Positions 5,954 to 8,299 of a DNA stretch of 8,299 bases are shown here, piece by piece. The translations under genes and the position numbers were made by a program. Within the stretch, counting starts at the first letter, position 1. Each line of letters starts with the position of its first letter. A model generated the notes under the pieces. The model was not told the DNA's origin. It did not search any database and worked only from the letters and a program-made list of their open reading frames with translations. The DNA is from Methanomicrobiales archaeon (GTDB taxonomy: Archaea > Halobacteriota > Methanomicrobia > Methanomicrobiales > JACTUA01): positions 1 through 8,299 of the forward strand of contig JAJRCO010000161.1 in assembly GCA_028678905.1 (NCBI GenBank), written 5' to 3'.

Positions 5954-6454
5954 CTATGGTCGGCCTGGGGGGCCTTCTCTCGGTTCGATACCGATGCGCA
6001 ACAGCGTGTACTGGGCACACCGGCCGAGAATTCCCTCATCCTCCCGCATTGCTTTTTTCAGCGCCCCCACCGCAGGGCCTCCGATACGGCACAGAATCAT
6101 GGTGCCGTACCGGCGCAGTTCTGGATCTTCACTGCCAAGGAGCGAGATGATCTCCTCCACTGGCGCATTCTTCATTTCAGCGAGGGCAGCCGCCAGATAG
6201 CGCCGCACCTCATCCCGGGATTCCTCCGCGAGCGCATCAAGGAGGGGAATCACCGCCGGTTCCCCGATACGAGCCAGGGCACGGGCTGCATACCATTTGG
6301 GTTCGGTGTCTTTCTCTTCGGAGAGGAACTGGATCAGGGCCTGCACCGCCCGGCTCCCCTCTTTCACCAGCGCGTCCTCGGCCCTGTGGCGGATCTCCAG
6401 ATCGGCTGCGTGAAGATCCGTAAGGTATTCGAGGAGATCCGTTTCCTGAATCAT
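5954..6454 (-). CDS. HEAT-repeat (PBS-lyase-type) protein
   Basis: A 166-residue soluble protein made of about four helical repeats. Repeat cores: HRAEDALVKEGSRAVQALIQFL (split here as residues about 23-44), AARALARIGEPAVIPLLDAL (56-75), RRYLAAALAEMKNAPVEEII (84-103) and RRYGTMILCRIGGPAVGALK (114-133), plus a degenerate one near 140-155. The A-x-x-A-L-x-x-I/L-G-x-x-A-V pattern is that of short HEAT/PBS-lyase repeats, used for protein-protein contacts; no catalytic residues are seen. The ATG at 6454 overlaps the MscS stop by 4 bp (ATGA), with an SD-like GAGGAGAGGGAG inside the end of the MscS gene, so translation is coupled. Partner unknown; the coupling suggests a link to the channel (inference). 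Confidence 0.85.
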   Translation of the reverse strand: MIQETDLLEYLTDLHAADLEIRHRAEDALVKEGSRAVQALIQFLSEEKDTEPKWYAARALARIGEPAVIPLLDALAEESRDEVRRYLAAALAEMKNAPVEEIISLLGSEDPELRRYGTMILCRIGGPAVGALKKAMREDEGILGRCAQYTLLRIGIEPREGPPGRP

Positions 6455-7308
6455 TTGTTCTCCCTCTCCTCAATTTGTACCGGTCGTTTGTTTTGGTCCA
6501 GCACCCTTTCAGACTCTTCCCGACCATACCAGACCACGCGCTGGGGATAGGGAAACTCGATTCCCGCCAGATCGAAAGCCACTTTGATCTTTCCCAGGAG
6601 CTCCCGCTGTGCGATGGTAAACTCGGTGGAGGGTGCCCACACCAGTACTGTCAGATTCACCGCATTGTCTCCAAGCGATTCCACATAGAGCTCGAAAGGA
6701 GGATTCATCAGGGCATAAGGATAGCTGGCCAGAACATCTCGGAGAATGCGGGTGGCGTGATCTATATCATCCCGGTAAGAGATGCCGATCCGGTACACAA
6801 TTCGTCTCGCCACATCTACATCGTAGTTCGAGATGACGTTGGTGAAGACCTTCTCATTGGGTAGACGCACATAAACCCCATCGTAAGATCGTACAATTGT
6901 GGAAAAGATATGAATATCCTCCACATACCCTTCCACTCCCTCGATGAGGACCTGATCTCCGATTTTGATGGGCCGCTCCACGATTAAAAAAACACCTGAC
7001 ACCAGATTGGCTACTACGCTCTGGCTGGCAAAACCGATGACGATTCCGGCAAACCCTCCCGCCACGAGCAGACCAGTCAGGTCGATGCTCAGGAGAGGAA
7101 GTACGGAGAGGGCGGCGAGGATAATGATGGTGTAGCGGATGACTCTAAGCAGGATCAGAAGTTCATTTTTGGGCAGTCTATCGCACAGGCCTTTTTTTAG
7201 GTATATCTGGACAATCTGGGTGATGATCGCGGCTATCACCATAATGATACCCACGATGAGCAGATTCCAGAGGGTCACATCACGGTAGATGACCGTATCC
7301 AGGATCAC
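6451..7308 (-). CDS. MscS-family small-conductance mechanosensitive channel
   Basis: A 285-residue integral membrane protein expected to open under membrane tension and release solutes after hypo-osmotic shock. Membrane segments are at about 13-37, 55-74 and the pore-lining helix about 78-110 (GGFAGIVIGFASQSVVANLV, then FLIVERPIKIGD). The latter two phrases are hallmarks of MscS TM3 and of the start of the beta domain. The beta domain has GYVEDI (127-132) and VRLPNEKVFTNVISNY (147-162). The C-terminal alpha/beta domain ends with GIEFPYPQ (249-256), which closely matches the MscS consensus. Three TM helices and this length are typical of the basic channel. The GTG start at 7308 overlaps the DUF432 stop (GTGA); GGAGG lies about 10 nt upstream. 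The 3' end overlaps the HEAT gene by 4 bp. Confidence 0.95.
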   Translation of the reverse strand: MILDTVIYRDVTLWNLLIVGIIMVIAAIITQIVQIYLKKGLCDRLPKNELLILLRVIRYTIIILAALSVLPLLSIDLTGLLVAGGFAGIVIGFASQSVVANLVSGVFLIVERPIKIGDQVLIEGVEGYVEDIHIFSTIVRSYDGVYVRLPNEKVFTNVISNYDVDVARRIVYRIGISYRDDIDHATRILRDVLASYPYALMNPPFELYVESLGDNAVNLTVLVWAPSTEFTIAQRELLGKIKVAFDLAGIEFPYPQRVVWYGREESERVLDQNKRPVQIEERENK

Positions 7309-8048
7309 GAGTATCCTGCCTCCATCACGAAGACATTCACTTCGACACCGCTTAACCGGATGATTTTATGCCCGCCCACAATTGGGATCTTCTTCGCGGT
7401 CCGAAGCTCGATCGCTTTCTCCATGCCCTCCTGGTAGGGGCATTCGAAAAAGGAGGTTTCTGCCGTGAGAGAACTTTTAATCGTCATCTGGGCATTCATC
7501 CCCACTTGATCTTGGTCGAAATAAAGAACCATGCCATTAGCTTCAAAAACCGCACGTGCAACTTCGGCAAAATCCTTGGTGGTGTTCTCGATCTCCAGCC
7601 GGAGTACCCCCTCTTTCTTCATATCCACTGTTGGTGCATCGGAGTACACACGGCTTCGGTACCATTTGGTGATCACTCCTGTTTTTGGAGTTCCGTAAAG
7701 GGAGAATTTGGATGGCAGATAAGAAAAGGTGTCCAGCATTTCGGTCGCAGAGCCCGCCTCTAGGAAAACGCCGATCTCGATTGGGAATGTGAGAAATATG
7801 GTTTTTTTCGCGGTAGGACCGAGGAGGACAGAATCAAACGATATCTCCAGGAACAGGGTTACCTGTTTGGGTACTGAGATCGGTTCCACCGGATGGATGA
7901 CCAGTGGTGCACTTTCCGGTCCCAGCACTTTCTCTTTGTGATCCCCAGCGAGATCTCGGTAGTATACATTAAGCCCGGCCCTTTTTTCTACCCCCAGTTT
8001 CAGGATACCATCGTCGATGGCCAGGGAATAGTCGTACCGCCCGAACAC
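7305..8048 (-). CDS. DUF432 family protein
   Basis: A 247-residue soluble protein with no signal peptide or membrane segment. I assign it to archaeal DUF432 from remembered signature phrases: IHPVEPISVP (51-60), TIFLTFPIEIGVFLE (83-97), KFSLYGTPKTGVITKWY (114-130) and LTAETSF (194-200). The family has no known activity. The pattern is rich in beta strands and shows no obvious catalytic motif. The start is GTG 8048: no SD precedes it, and an AAATAATTTAA element about 27-30 nt upstream fits a leaderless mRNA. Its stop shares 4 bp with the MscS start (GTGA), so the two are translationally coupled. I recall DUF432 genes next to MscS genes in other methanogens, which would make it a channel partner or regulator (inference). 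Confidence 0.75.
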   Translation of the reverse strand: MFGRYDYSLAIDDGILKLGVEKRAGLNVYYRDLAGDHKEKVLGPESAPLVIHPVEPISVPKQVTLFLEISFDSVLLGPTAKKTIFLTFPIEIGVFLEAGSATEMLDTFSYLPSKFSLYGTPKTGVITKWYRSRVYSDAPTVDMKKEGVLRLEIENTTKDFAEVARAVFEANGMVLYFDQDQVGMNAQMTIKSSLTAETSFFECPYQEGMEKAIELRTAKKIPIVGGHKIIRLSGVEVNVFVMEAGYS

Positions 8049-8072
8049 AACACTAGTTGGGTAGGGAATACG

Positions 8073-8083
8073 TTAAATTATTT
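8073..8083 (-). promoter_or_regulatory. Putative TATA box of the DUF432-MscS-HEAT operon
   Basis: AAATAATTTAA on the minus strand is about 27-30 nt before the GTG at 8048 and spans the TAA stop of the upstream HEAT gene (8078-8080). No SD lies between it and the GTG. It would start a separate leaderless transcript for the channel cluster. Confidence 0.42.
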
Positions 8084-8299
8084 GGATTTCCGTCCAGCCA
8101 GGGTAGAAAGCCTTTCTATCGTAATTGCTGCCTCGGTACGCACCCTTTCGTCCTCGTCATGATCCCGGACCTGGGCGATCAACGGAAGCGTCTCTACATC
8201 GCCCAACCGCCCCAGCACCCGGCACACGAGTGCCCGCACCGGTGCATCTTGTACGTTCCGGAGGATTTCCAGGAGTGGGGCCACCGCCCGGGCACCCTG
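8078..8299 (-). CDS. HEAT-repeat protein, C-terminal 73 residues (5' partial)
   Basis: The frame is open to the right edge. The codon at 8284-8282 is GTG, but upstream codons read QGARA and continue a HEAT repeat (GARAVAPLLEILRN), so it is an internal Val, not the start. Two repeat units are visible: AVAPLLEILRN then VRALVCRVLGRLGDVETLPLI, and VRDHDEDERVRTEAAITIERL, followed by a short basic tail (GRKSK). It is the same PBS-lyase/HEAT type as the gene at 5954-6454. The stop is 29 bp before the DUF432 GTG, so it could share a transcript with the channel cluster. Function unknown; likely a protein-interaction scaffold. Confidence 0.8.
   Translation of the reverse strand, partial: QGARAVAPLLEILRNVQDAPVRALVCRVLGRLGDVETLPLIAQVRDHDEDERVRTEAAITIERLSTLAGRKSK

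Noticed and set aside
7368..7763. 131-codon plus-strand frame
   Set aside because: Antisense to the DUF432 gene; composition is what a reverse-strand shadow gives.
1..8299. CRISPR array, insertion sequence or phage genes
   Set aside because: No regularly spaced direct repeats of 23-40 bp, no transposase or integrase motifs, and no structural phage proteins on either strand.

Overview
The window looks like the chromosome of a methanogenic euryarchaeon, most likely Methanomicrobiales (inference). It encodes the large subunit of the archaeal replicative polymerase PolD, with a euryarchaeal-type intein in its active site. It also has a class II tRNA-Leu without an encoded CCA, and several genes whose TATA-like box lies about 25-30 nt from the start codon with no Shine-Dalgarno (leaderless style). 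I cannot name genus or species from the sequence alone.

Layout. The left part (about 1-1357) is AT-rich, gene-poor and looks eroded. It holds the 5' end of a hypothetical minus-strand gene (1-147, good SD), a small zinc-ribbon coding remnant split by a frameshift (387-519), and a plus-strand hypothetical single-pass membrane protein (626-991). The reading of that membrane protein clearly continues to 1165 through three successive one-base frameshifts, so it is probably a pseudogene. A tRNA-Leu(CAA) gene (1358-1442, minus) separates this part from the more GC-rich core, and its 3' end points into the eroded part.

From 1442 to the right edge every gene is on the minus strand. In transcription order (right to left) these are a HEAT-repeat protein (partial, running off the window), a DUF432-type protein, an MscS-family mechanosensitive channel, a second HEAT-repeat protein, PolD large subunit (polC/DP2) with a 165-residue mini-intein, and a small PspC-domain membrane protein. 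DUF432, MscS and the second HEAT gene are joined by 4-bp GTGA and ATGA overlaps and should be translationally coupled. A putative promoter in front of DUF432 overlaps the stop codon of the upstream HEAT gene, and another lies in the 48-bp gap before polC.

Functionally, the DUF432-MscS-HEAT group suggests an osmotic/membrane-tension module whose soluble partners are uncharacterised. PolC is housekeeping DNA replication, and its intein must be excised to rebuild the catalytic site. Most worth a second look are the intein with a C-terminal Gln and no penultimate His, the coupled channel cluster with HEAT genes on both sides, and the multiply frameshifted gene beside the tRNA.
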